This document shows, piece by piece, positions 48,280-59,012 of a stretch of DNA of 64,000 nt; positions within the stretch are counted from its first letter, which is position 1, and each line of letters starts with the position of its first letter. The stretch lies in assembly GCA_030549205.1 (NCBI GenBank), contig JAUKTV010000001.1, forward strand, positions 2,294,001 to 2,358,000, read 5' to 3'. This stretch comes from Apiosordaria backusii (taxonomy: Eukaryota; Ascomycota; Sordariomycetes; Sordariales; Lasiosphaeriaceae). The notes beneath the pieces were generated by a model that worked only from the letters and a program-made list of their open reading frames with translations, was not told the DNA's origin and made no database searches. The position numbers were made by a program, and so were the translations under genes.

Positions 48280-49154
48280 TTTCCTTGGTTGTTTTTCAGT
48301 CTTGTATACCCACTCTCATTTCTGGTTGGCGAATTGGGATCTCTGGCGAGGCAATACCCATTTCACATGATGTAAAAGCATGGCATGGTATATACATGGC
48401 ACACTAGCATTTTAAGATAGCATAGCAATGGCGTATTTCGAATATCTGGAGAGATACAGGTATCTAAACTACACCATGTGGGTTTTGTGACGAGTTCTTG
48501 TGGTGGCTTATCTCGTATCATCGGCCATCGACCCCCCTGGTCCATGAAGAGAAAGTGAGGGTGGTTTATGTTGGTGCCCATCGATCTGTACCTCCTCGTC
48601 AGTCAGCCCCTGTTCCTACAGCCCATACCAGCGCCAGCAAACGCATGTCACCCACCTACCCGCCCCAAATCCTACGAACTTCATTCCATTGTCTTGTCCC
48701 TTGGCATCGCCAGCTTCCTCGACTTCATTACTAACCCCAAAGTACGTAGTAGCTCCCCGTTCTGCTTCCACCGAATGGAGCATTTTTGATCCTTCACGTT
48801 CGCTCCATCACTCAACCGCCCTATCTCCGCTGGTGAGCCCCATTCCACGACCAGCAAGGCATCCGTCCCCGCCAACCTCTCTACAGGCTACCTCAGCATA
48901 CCAGTCGATTGGTGTTATCTACGGAGACATTGGCACTGGCTGCCAGAACATAACAACCCAAATACCCGTGATTTACCATCTGGGAGCCTTTCTAATCCCA
49001 TGACCACCTAGCCCTCTGTACGTCTACTCATACGTTCCGCCAGTGAAACGGTTACCGTTTAAGGTAGGTACTGCCCGCGTTACGGCTGACCCACCGGCGT
49101 CAATGACATCCAAGGCTATCGAGGCCCCTTCCTCTCGAGCTAGAACAGCCACTG

Positions 49155-49898
49155 TCAGCTTTGCGCGCGAACGGGGCCTCCTCCGCTCCTGGGTGCAGTC
49201 TCGAGGCTTGGTAACTCATTGGGGATGCGAGGTAGAAGGGGGGAAGGGTTTTCAGGCGGGATGATGTTCTGAAAGTGAGATTCAACGGGCAAAGGTGTAT
49301 ATGTATACGACGTGTTTCCACGTCCTGAAGCGCTCGAGCATGCGGGCGACGAAGCGCGCACGCGCTCGTGCGTGGACGCGGGTGTGGTGGGTTGGCTTAT
49401 AGGATACTGGGTGTTTTCCGCTCTCGGGATATACTTAGTATCACCATCTGCCTTTGACCGTTTGTGGGGTGTTGTAGACTTGGGGTAAGGTATTTCCCGC
49501 GACCGCGCGCGCGCGAGAGAGTCTCGTGGTATGTGTGAATATTCTTCCTCGCTTGACCAGTCAGAAGGCCGCGACCGCGCGCGCCGGACGTCTGCCGTAT
49601 TATCCCGCGTACTACATGTGCGCGGCAAGAAATTCAAGCGCAGTACGCTTGGGTAAGGTATTTCCCGCCACCGCGCACGCGAGAGAGTCTCGTGGTATGT
49701 GTGAGTATTCTTCGTCGCTTGACCAGTCAGAAGGTGTATCTGTCCTGCGAGCTGTGTAGCCAGGATGGTCGTATCGAAGGGAGCGGTCGGCCGGAGCGGG
49801 GGATATACCCTGATCAGGATCAGATCGTATAATCCAACTCCGGTTAGCTCGATTTCGTTATCGGTTGAGCGAGGGGATCTTGTCGGCGGTTGGGACAT
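49155..49898 (-). CDS. possible orphan protein
   Basis: An ATG near 49898 (MSQPPTRSPRSTDNE) opens a frame of about 247 codons on the minus strand. The product is Arg/Pro/Ser-rich with RARSREIPYP-type repeats produced by the 168-bp-spaced duplication. The two copies agree in frame only over their second half, which argues against coding constraint. No domain, intron or homology clue is visible, so this may be a chance frame in CG-rich repeat DNA. Confidence 0.25.
   Translation of the reverse strand: MSQPPTRSPRSTDNEIELTGVGLYDLILIRVYPPLRPTAPFDTTILATQLAGQIHLLTGQATKNTHTYHETLSRARWREIPYPSVLRLNFLPRTCSTRDNTADVRRARSRPSDWSSEEEYSHIPRDSLARARSREIPYPKSTTPHKRSKADGDTKYIPRAENTQYPISQPTTPASTHERVRASSPACSSASGRGNTSYTYTPLPVESHFQNIIPPENPSPLLPRIPNELPSLETAPRSGGGPVRAQS
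49480..49733. repeat. 85-bp direct duplication spaced 168 bp
   Basis: GGGTAAGGTATTTCCCGC through GACCAGTCAGAAGG is present twice, at about 49480-49566 and 49648-49733, with few substitutions and small indels in a CG dinucleotide run. The first copy carries the longer CGCGCGCG tract. Confidence 0.8.
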
Positions 49899-51007
49899 TA
49901 TTATCTTGGTCAACTCGTCGGTCGAGAGGTAGGGCCTCCCTTGGTATGAGGTTCTGAAGGGGTGTGGTGAGTTAATTCGAATAAGAAATATTGACAACGG
50001 CAAGTTCTGCCGTCATACCGCCCCCTCCACCCCCTCCCCGGTGATCAAAAAAAAAAAAAAAAAAGAAAAAGAAGAACAACAATAAGAATGTATGGCCTCA
50101 CTGGCCACGCCCAGCACCACCACGTCCTCGGCCACCGCCACTACTCGCCACCGTCACCGGCCGCACCGCCACCGACCGCACCGTCACCGGCCACACCGAA
50201 CCTCGACTATAGGTAGGGGCAAGCAGAAGTCTAGACCAAATACGAGACTCTATCAGTCCAGTGTTCAAGAAATCTGTGGCCTACACGGGTTATTACATCG
50301 TCGAGTCTATGTATAAAGACAAGACAATGCTGATCCAGTCCAACCTGAGAGCGAAAGGGGTCCTAGATTGCGGGAGAGAAGCGATGCTGTCTTCAGTATC
50401 AAGCTGTTCAGTCGCGATGGTGTAGCATGAAGTTGTAAGGTGTGATAAGTTGACTTCCTTTTGGGTTGGATTCGTCCATTGAGTGTCTAGTCTACGACAG
50501 AGCAGTTGGTGATTATTGACCAGAATGATTTGCCTTCAAATTTGGGGGGACTAATCTGATACTGTGTTGAATTTAAATGTAGGTCCTATGGGATAGGTTT
50601 CGAGAGATGTATCAACAGGGCAACAACAACAACATTTATAGCAACAAAAGCCTCAAGGAATGACACCACAATACAATAATAACCACCGGATTCTTTTATT
50701 TTTGAGCATGTGATGTACAACAGCGGAAGGTCAGAACTACAATGTCCACGCACCTGAATTGATGGAAATAGGGATAGCCCAGCGGTTGCCTTATCGTGAA
50801 TGTTGATGGCCTATGAGTACCTTATGATTGGCCGTTTACCAAAGATGGCAGGGCATGGCTTTGTATTAGCCTAAAAGAATAAACGTTTGGACTATAAGTC
50901 ACTGGCAGTCCTCGATGATGGCAAGTGGAAAGACACATCCAGGAATATCATGGAGCATCTATCTATACATTAACTTGTTGCTGCTAGGCCTTTAACTGAT
51001 CATTAAA

Positions 51008-51265
51008 TACATAGAAGATCATACTTGAGGTCTCATCAATATTGTCTGAGGAATATACTTGTTCCAATCTGGGCTTAACAAGATCAATGACACACATATA
51101 GAAGAATATTTGGGGCCTGGTCAATACCATTGTAGACATACACCCATTTCTTTTTCGGCCAAACAGGATCCAAGACATGCATATAAAATAATACTTGGGG
51201 TCTGGTTCATGGTTCCAATCCAACTAGACATATACTTGTTCATTTTTGGCATGTCAAAGATCCTT
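51008..51265. repeat. three degenerate units of about 85-90 bp
   Basis: Units start near 51,008, 51,098 and 51,180. Each carries AGAAGATCATACTTGAGG-like sequence (variants ATACTTGGGGTCTGG, ATATTTGGGGCCTGG), followed by TATACTTGTTC and a CAAGATC/AGGATCC element. The array is heavily diverged. Confidence 0.6.
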
Positions 51266-51528
51266 TCATGGGTGCACCGTAGTTCAAACAGGCGTCAAAC
51301 AGCCCATATATGTGTATTATAGGCCAAAAGACACATTTCCATGGTGCAAAAAGATATTTGTCACAATCAAATATGCCTTGAGGCTTTGTAAACTTTGTAA
51401 ATGATCTCTTCAGAAGAGGCTGTCCAGCTATGTAATGGTCCACCAACGCCTCTGAAGCACCTTGGTAACGTACGGGAGGGATATTTCCACGTATTCAGAC
51501 CAGCACCACAGGTGTGCCTAATATCTTC

Positions 51529-54500
51529 TTAGGCATGACCTTGCTCCTCTGGGAGCAGGCGGCTGATTTCCGAAAGGCGTCGCTTCCTTGCCAGAACTGA
51601 GGCCACCAGGTCAGCACCATTCGGCGGGACTTCGTCAGATGGCTCATCCTCCTTTTCATCTCCATAGAAATCGTGCCTCTCCTCCTTCGGTTCTACCACC
51701 CATCCCCCTAGATCGTCATAGCGTCGGGCCCCAATCAAAGCTTTCAGCTTTGTTTCCTCCTTCAAAATCTTCTCGAGCGTGGATGTTGCGTGCACTTGGC
51801 GGTGATCCCAAACGGCCTCAACGCTTTTGAAACGCTGCCCGCAGATTTTGAGCTTCTGTCCACATCCAAAGGCGGTGACGGAAATTTGGAAGCGGGAACT
51901 CTCAATCATCAGGTTTGGGATGACGTGCTCCAGGGCACCATTGCCGATGATTGCCTCCCAGTTTCTCCAACTTCGTGCTTTAGCATTCCGAGCCTCGTCA
52001 ACAGCGGCTAATGTTTCGCAGAATGAGCACTCATGACAGTCAGAGTAGTCCCAAATCTCCAGCTGTCGCTCTTCGCGAGCTACATGTCGTGCGGCATATT
52101 CGCCCAAGACTTCCCTGAAAAGCAGTCGGTAGCCGTTCTTGACCAACTCGGGCGGATCGATCTTCATATTCTGCAGTATATCGCTTAAAAGATCGACCCA
52201 AATATTGTGCAGTTCCAAGGTTCGAAATCGTTCCACATTTCCGACCAAATTACACGCAAGACTTGATGCTTGTTCTAGCCAGCCGAGCGTCTCCAGATTC
52301 CGAAATATGGCAGGTATTATATTGTCTGCGATCAATGCACCTGGTAAATGATAGAACTGACTCCACTGGCTTTTAGGAATCTCAGGAAGATGGCATTTTC
52401 TCCAGTACTCCGAAGGCTGGGGTTTGTCGGAAACGAGTGCTGAAAATTGAAGCACAGAGAGCCTAGCTTTTGCAAGCTTCTGGTAAAGTTCAAGGGCAGT
52501 ATCATGCTGAATATCGTGCGCAACCGTTCTCTCCAGCAACTGGTGGACAAAACCAAGGACTACAGCTGGTTCAGCTCGATGGTCTGAGACGATAGGCATG
52601 ATCCTAGCATGGTCATCAGTATGTCAGAAAACCTAAGGCAGGATACCTACACATACCGGAACTCCAGAATCGCAATATCCAGGTAGTCGAGACATATATC
52701 GACAAGTGAGACTGCATCGGACGCTGACAGATTTTTGTAGTCCTGGGCCATAGTCACTAGTCGCATCAACTCGGCAGACAGGAACGCTCGTGTTGAGCTG
52801 CTTTGGGTGCAGAAAGGTGCACAGGCTTTGATGAGTGGATGTCGCGCGCTGATACGGTTGATCGCTGCAAATACGCAGGACAATCTGGATTGTTTACTCA
52901 TCAGTCTGCCGAATCAGAAGCCACGTATGGTGAGAAGCTTACCCTTTTTGCATCAGTGGCTCGTTGAAGCAACCTGGTCTCCTGATTGCAGCCTTCTCCA
53001 TTGTAATGACCAAATCACAAGACGACTTGATATATCCATTCCTGGCAACATGCTCAAAGACTTCATAATCTTCAGCACGAAGGGACGCCTCTATAGCTAG
53101 TGAGATTATGTGTTCTGGCCAGCTCTGAATGTCGGCTTCCATGCAAAGTGTTTTTACTAGGCGCCACAAATCGGTATTTGGGATGTACTCAGCGAGCGCT
53201 CGATCGATGAAGTACTTCACGAGATCCGGGGTCGTGAAGTCCTTGATCATGAGATAGATATGTTGATAGGGAATTAGAATCACCGCCTAGACATGTGAGC
53301 TAAACTACTTCACCAAACTGAGGTGAAAAGAACTCACAGCAAGTTGATACCATTGTGTACCCTGGACTTTCTGTAATGTATGTCAACTCAAATGTACTGT
53401 ACACCATCCGTTTCCTGGACTAACCTCGTCTGCCTCTTCCTCCTCGACATGTTCTTTGGTTGGTGTGAGCCCGTCGAAGCAAGTTGGCACCAATAGGTTA
53501 CCAATGTCAAACTCTAAGTCAGGGACTTGCAATTCTGAAGTAGGATGAAGTGTCATGGTGTACTTTTCCTCTCGAATTGACATTATCGATCGGTGCTGCA
53601 GTGGTTGATCTGCCGTAGCCATCGACAAGGACCCAGATACCTTTCGGTTCAAGGTAGCAACAAAGACGGCAAGCCCGCTCGGATGGCATTCTTGCTGGAG
53701 CCGTCTGATATACTTGTGGGCTACCTTACTCACAGGTAGCTCGATCTCGTTGTTAAAGCTCAGATCGTGACACAGATACTGGCGATTGTTGAGATTTTGC
53801 ATCCAGCCAGCAAGAAAGTGCGGCAGTTCGCCGGTCAGCCCATGAATGGAGCTGACAGATGGGAGTGGCGGCGGGGCATATGTGATCAGGTTGAACGTGA
53901 GCATCCACCTGAAGCCAGTCACGACCGGGAGGAACCCATGTTTGACATCAGAATACCTAGGTGTCACTGGTTAGCATCGTGTGTATGTGTTGTGGGAGTT
54001 TTGGTGTTCTTACCAAGCTGCGACATAATTGGAGCTCTCCGTCGAGATTGGGAAACTTCTCTCCGATTTCCTATACTGAAAAAAGAGTCTCCCGTCATTG
54101 TGCTTAGACGGAAGTCCAATCATCAAAGTAGCAAAGCCAGTTGGAGAATTAACGGCGCTATCACTGGTCAGCGTTAAGGTCACATCAGCACACTATTTGA
54201 CACTCACAATTTGCAAGGCTGGAGTGATGCGCCTCGTTCGGCGATCAACAGACTGCTGGGCTCTGCATGGCATTCGGTAACCCCCAAGTCGTTGGCGGCG
54301 GTGAGAGCGACAACCTCGAGCCAGCGGGTCCAAGATGCTGTCTGGGTTATCCTGAATTCGGTTGGATCGAGTGTCCAAAGTTGGGGGTGATGGTGAGATC
54401 GAGCCTTGGAAATGATCTGGCGCGCGTGGACCTGAGATATTTTGTCCGACAAGGAGATATCGCCAACTCCCCGGACCCAGATATCGAACTGCTTCATATC

Positions 54501-54581
54501 ATCGTCAATTTGTCGAAAAGCACACCATGCTGGCCTTAGTTTATCGGCGTCGAGTGCTTGTGAAAGCGCGCTGGTGGCCAT
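51529..54581 (-). CDS. Degenerate 2OG-Fe(II) dioxygenase-fold protein
   Basis: 909 aa from seven exons: 54581-54208, 54157-54014, 53956-53425, 53370-53338, 53286-52943, 52884-52657, 52603-51529. All borders are GT-AG and in phase. The N-terminal part aligns by eye with the fungal prolyl-4-hydroxylase-like oxygenases: LLIAERGASLQPC, GFATLMIGLPS, YSDVKHGFLPVVTGFRWMLTFNL. Where that family has the metal-binding PHRD, this protein has PCKF, so the first His and the Asp appear missing. The distal His and the cosubstrate Arg are kept. The remaining 600 residues are helical and unrecognised, with two Cys pairs (CHECSFC) and an acidic C-terminal stretch before SEISRLLPEEQ. It is probably a non-catalytic family member. 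Confidence 0.78.
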
Positions 54582-56021
54582 GGTGACTGTGTAGGTGTAG
54601 CTCAACTCAATTGAGTTAGGCGCGAAAGAACAAAAGAAGAAAAAGAAAGAAAAAGTAGAACAAAAAAAGGCGATCTGGAGATGAGTAGGATTCTCCTGGG
54701 TAATGTCAAATTTGGAAAGAGCCGGCTGAGAAGGCTCCTTCCATCTACGCACCGAGCCTGTTGGTGATACTCTTTCAAACTGTGGGCCACGCCTATCCAA
54801 GATACCACGACGCCTGTCCAGGAAGCAAAAACGCCTATCTGGAACATGCTTACGCCTTTGAACTTACCTTCAAGCCCCGGATCACATGAACACGTGGCTG
54901 TACCGATGCTCCTCAGGCCTTCAAAAGACCGTTGTACATATCTTGGGATCTTGAGTCGGTTTCAAATGGATCTGGGTAAGTGTAGGGAGATACTGTTCAC
55001 CTTTTTTAATATAACCCAACCAAGTCTCATATCTATCTCGCATACGTCTTGCAAGTTGATAATGGTCTCTATGGAGGTTTGAATGTCCGGTCAGTGTGGC
55101 GCAAAGAGCGTCAGAAAGTGAGAGAGGTGGCCGGCCTAAGAGAAAGTTTGCGGGTTGTGGATGGTGTTGTGGATCGTGGAGTTTTGGGGAAAGGAAGGGA
55201 GGGATTATACTGGCGCCTGATCATTCTTTATCTTGCTCCCGGCTTCATTCATAGGCTCTCTGTCTAGGTATGTCTGTGATGGCCCTCTCGTTTGGGCGAG
55301 GTCAATGGGGTTCTCCCTCGAAGCTGGGCGTGGCTTCTCTTGATGCTTGATCGGGTTATCCTTATCTTGACCTTTAGGCGGGAGCTTCAAAGTTAATCCG
55401 ATATCTATGACGCATCCCAGAAGTCACAGTGGCAGTTAGGTTTGCCCTAATTTTTCCATGTGCAGTCAGGTCATGTCCGGACACCTCTTTAAGAGGGAAA
55501 TGAGGGAGAACCCTTGCGTTTATCCTCAGTGTGCCCCTCTTGCATCTATTTCTGTCGTAATTTACAACCAGATCTTTACCTCCTCTCTGTCAAGTGTTCA
55601 TTCAATTGAAGTACATCATCTGAAATGGCCCCTATCTGTGCTGTAGGTCTAGACATCTGGAGAAAAGCGGGTTCGGGGAGCGCACACGAGCCTTTGTTCT
55701 GGGGTAGACAATCAGGCGTCGGGGATGTAGGTTGTGAATAAAGTCGATCTATTTTGGTGTATTAAGTGGTTCTTATCGTTGTATGCGCCTTTGATCGGTA
55801 GGTAGTTATGAGTTCACGTTTCTATGCAAGCAACAATAAGGTATCCATGACTATGATGCTTCGCTGGTATCATCTTTCCCATGCCCCTGAATATATCTCC
55901 AAATATGCCATCGTATGGCACAGCTGGCTTCCCAGGTATGTATAAATCAAGGAGCGGAACCAGACCGATATATCCCTCCGCTCCTCCATGCGCTCCATCC
56001 ATCATCATTGTACCATCTGTT
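54582..56021. other. intergenic with 21-bp repeat
   Basis: At about 54,787-54,855 there are three to four ACGCCTATCC-initiated units of 21 bp just upstream of the dioxygenase-fold gene. The rest is the 3' side of the chromodomain gene. No gene is supported. Confidence 0.5.
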
Positions 56022-57039
56022 TCAATACCAGCGTTGCGCCAGCTCCCACTCCTCGTATTCTTGGCAGAGAAGGCTACCTCGGAATGAAGCCTCAGGTTCC
56101 CAAGTCATTTCGGCGCGGCCCTCCCATTGTATCAAATACTGCCGGGCTCCCATGGAAAGATCTACATGGTCAACGATGGCCTCGGCGACGTAGATATCGG
56201 GACTGCGGCTTCGCGGAACGTGGCGAGGGCGAGGGCTGCGCGGGGTGTACGTAGGGCTGCGCGGAGTGTAGCTTGGGCTGTTTGGGACGTACATAGGGCT
56301 GCGTGGAGCGTAGCCTGGGCTCTTTGGGGCGTATCTGGGACTGTTTGGGATGTACGTAGGACTGAGCGGAACGTAGCTCGGGTCCTTGGGAGCCCAGTCG
56401 CCGGCTAGGGTCTCGCTTTTGCTCTCGTCGTCGTCAGTCTCGGAATCATAGAATCCGATATCGTCGGCAGGTACGCTGTCGCCCCAGCTGAGGTAATCCG
56501 CTGTGAGCGACAGAACCCAGTCGCGAGTAAACATGTCACTATCAAGATTGCAGTCTCTATTTAGTAAATTATGTTCGTAACAGGGACACGGAAAAAAAGA
56601 ACTGGGACCAACCTATCGTCGAACGTCAGGGCCGGGGGCGGTATGTGCCCGAATTCTTTCGCCCTGTCGACAGCTGGGGTTCTTGTCCGTCCAGGTTATT
56701 TGGTAAGTCAAAGCCTGGCTTGAAATTCGCATGGAGTTGTCTTTTCTTTGCGGAGGGAAGCTCTTCCGCTTCGCTGCTGAGCGAATTCCCTCGTCCCCTT
56801 GCAAAAGCGGGCGCTTTATACCCAGTGCTTGAGTTCCAAGGTGGCAATGGTGCGGGATTGTGGCCTCTCTTCCTCTTAACGCGAGTATTGGGCTCGAACA
56901 TCCCATCGATCTCGTTGAAGGGTATTAGCATGACTGGCTCAATGAAAGTAGGTCTCGTGCTGTGTGGCTCCATGCTCGCGTTCGAATAATTGTGTGGGTT
57001 GATGTTGTAGGGTGTAAAAAATATGTCAAAATCTGACAT
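56022..57039 (-). CDS. Chromodomain protein with RNA polymerase II CTD-like heptads (single-base frameshift)
   Basis: About 314 aa from exons 57039-56613 and 56538-56022, once one base is restored. The N-terminus (MSDFDIFFTPYNINPHN) is followed by a basic, possibly nuclear-localising region (RVKRKRGHNPAP, SAKKRQ). Exon 2 encodes an acidic segment, then seven perfect-register heptads Y-x-P-x-S-P-x (residues about 197-245, DNA about 56,228-56,376), and a C-terminal chromodomain (IYVAEAIVDHVDLS, QYLIQWEGRAEMTWEPE). The heptads keep Tyr1, Pro3, Ser5 and Pro6 of the RPB1 CTD but replace Ser2 and Thr4. The frame changes between NNLDGQEP and EFGHIPPPALTFDD. An extra G/C at the G4 run 56676-56679 or the G5 run 56634-56638 repairs it. 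No suitable intron was found. Function is unknown; a nuclear chromatin/transcription role is an inference. Confidence 0.72.
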
Positions 57040-57704
57040 GATGCAAGACTTTATCGTCTGAGGAAGTTGGCTTTGGTGGCGCCTGTTGAGGTGAGAAATG
57101 ATGGCTTGAGTGGCGCTCTGTCAGTGACGCCGATAAGAAGATCAAGATGAATGTTTAATGGTGACAGCCATGCATAAGGCCGAGTGGTAGCTAGGAAGTG
57201 GTCGCAGAAGAGTGTCGAAGAAAAAGCCGAACGGAGTTAGCAATCAGAAAAGGACGGCAATCCAGTCTATTGCTATTCAACCTATAATAGTAAGGAAAGT
57301 TAACTGAATAGAGCAAAGCAATTTCAGGCATGAGCGAATGAGTAAGGTGGGCAGGCAGGATTCTTGCCATCTTCAGTCAGTGGTTTCAACTTGCCAATGG
57401 TCTCAACTGCCTCACAAGCGGATTTCACTTCAAAACAAGCAACAGTTTTGAATTGAGTTTCTCAGGCCTTTTTAGGAAGCATCACTTCTCAGGACACCAT
57501 ATTCTGTGTAAATCCTGCCGGCGCAATCTGAAGTGTTATATTTCCAGGGAACTGATGATACCCTGCCCTGTGTTATGGCCCAAGTGCAAAGAAAAACGAC
57601 AAAACAAAGGAGAAAGGAGATGATCATAACCAGCCGTGGTATCATACCACCGTAACTTGACCTCTCAAACGCCAACCTTCACCGCAACATTTGAGCGGGA
57701 AGAA
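57040..57704. other. intergenic, nothing recognised
   Basis: Promoter side of the chromodomain gene. A 67-codon minus-strand frame with a hydrophobic segment (57472-57675) lacks an ATG at its start and is not called. Confidence 0.45.
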
Positions 57705-59012
57705 TTAAAGCCGTCCTTTGGCCCGATCACACTCTTCGATAAACCGGTAAATCCCTTCTAAACCCTCATAATCCCCCGAACTGCTCGAAGCAGGCTCAAG
57801 TGGTGGCGCGCTCTCATATCCTTCTTCGTAGTCTGACAGCGACGACAAGTGCCAGGGATTCTCTTCAATCTCTTCTACAAAGAACGCCTCTTCAATATCT
57901 GAAGACTCAGAATCGTGTGATCGAAGCGAACCGCCAGGAGAAGTAATGGTATTGGCACAGCTGCCGCCTGGTGCACAAGGGAATCGAAGTGCAACTGGTA
58001 CGCCAGCACTGACATCAAAGTCCGGATCCTGCCCGACAACGCCTCGTTGGACACCAATATCGTCGCACAAGCGTTCGACCGTTTGCGCATCGACGCCCGG
58101 GAATCGTATCCGAAGAACGTTGCCTTTTTCTAATGCGATTGGTAGGTCCCCGAGGTCAGAAACCTTCTTCAGGTCGGTCATGACCGCGGCAAGATCCTGG
58201 AGAACTCTCGCGAAGTCGACAGACAGAACGTCAAGGAAGCCCTCCTCGTTGAGGGTGGCAGCGCCCTTGACATCAGCAGCACCAAGAGGGCTGAGGGCGG
58301 TGATCGTGGGGCCGACTTGGAAGTCGATGAAAGATCCAGGGGTATTGCGGGGAGTGTAGCCCATGCGAACACGCGCCGCCTCTTGAGTAGCGCCCACAGC
58401 CCGATATCTCTTCTCGCCGTTGGGTCCGAGACCGTCATACCTTGCCCGCTGGCCAGAGAGCCAGAAAGCCCTCATGGCTTGACTCACATTCTGGACCACC
58501 TGGGCTGGAGCTGCGGGCGTATGGCTGAAGAATCGCGCTCCTCCAGCACGTCCACAACCAGGCATTGCATATCCTCCGGCTGTTCTCGGAAGAGCACCGC
58601 CGGTCAGGTTGGGGCGAAGGGTCGATGCAAATGGTGCACGAGCAGTGAGCTGAGCAACGGCCCGGGAGGTGTTGGAGATGGGAAGCTTGGAACGATCAAA
58701 GCGGAAGCCGCCACCGCTCGATTGGCCGACATTGCCGGTGCTGAGATAACGGCGCACGGCGGCATTGATGTTGGCAGTAGAGTACCACTTTGATCCTCCA
58801 GCACGCTTTTGTTGACGCAGCCAGGCCGCGGGATGAATGGGCTGACGAGAGTGGCTTCGAATGGCGATGGGTTGAAGTTCGGCAGCTGTTGCTCGAGTGG
58901 CGGCGATTTTGGAGCGGACAAGCTTGGCCACCATCTTGGAGGTACTCGCGAGATTCTTTCGAAATGCTCGCAGTGCGGCCGTAGCCAGCACGCCTCCGGC
59001 GGACGGAGACAT
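57705..59012 (-). CDS. conserved fungal protein, possibly mitochondrial
   Basis: 435-aa single-exon gene beginning at ATG 59012 (MSPSAGGVLATAALRAFRKN); in-frame codons upstream are not ATG. The N-terminal third is basic, Ala/Ser/Arg-rich and lacks acids (FRKNLASTSKMVAKLVRSK), compatible with a mitochondrial presequence. A conserved-looking central block is QAMRAFWLSGQRARYDGL, GEKRYRAVGATQEAARVRMG, TPGSFIDFQVGPTITALSPLG and LRIRFPGVDAQTVERLCDD. The C-terminus is acidic and ends GIYRFIEECDRAKGRL. Proteins of this type are often labelled 'casein kinase II beta 2 subunit' in fungal databases, but no CK2-beta zinc-ribbon is visible, so I make no functional claim. Confidence 0.75.
   Translation of the reverse strand: MSPSAGGVLATAALRAFRKNLASTSKMVAKLVRSKIAATRATAAELQPIAIRSHSRQPIHPAAWLRQQKRAGGSKWYSTANINAAVRRYLSTGNVGQSSGGGFRFDRSKLPISNTSRAVAQLTARAPFASTLRPNLTGGALPRTAGGYAMPGCGRAGGARFFSHTPAAPAQVVQNVSQAMRAFWLSGQRARYDGLGPNGEKRYRAVGATQEAARVRMGYTPRNTPGSFIDFQVGPTITALSPLGAADVKGAATLNEEGFLDVLSVDFARVLQDLAAVMTDLKKVSDLGDLPIALEKGNVLRIRFPGVDAQTVERLCDDIGVQRGVVGQDPDFDVSAGVPVALRFPCAPGGSCANTITSPGGSLRSHDSESSDIEEAFFVEEIEENPWHLSSLSDYEEGYESAPPLEPASSSSGDYEGLEGIYRFIEECDRAKGRL

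Larger units (their letters stand above)
48280..51528. other. repeat-bearing intergenic region
   Basis: 3.2 kb. It contains an 85-bp direct duplication (49480-49566 and 49648-49733), an A18 tract at 50048-50065, a 15-bp GC-rich tandem repeat near 50,145-50,205, and degenerate units of about 85-90 bp at 51,008-51,265. One 250-codon-plus minus-strand frame (49155-50003, see separate entry) is possible coding. Otherwise no gene is seen. Confidence 0.5.

Noticed and set aside
50092..50316. 74-codon His/Arg/Pro-rich plus-strand frame
   Set aside because: Explained by the 15-bp GC-rich tandem repeat rather than by coding constraint.
57472..57675. 67-codon minus-strand frame with a hydrophobic helix
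   Set aside because: The frame opens with TTG rather than ATG, and the internal ATGs leave a very short protein; evidence is insufficient.
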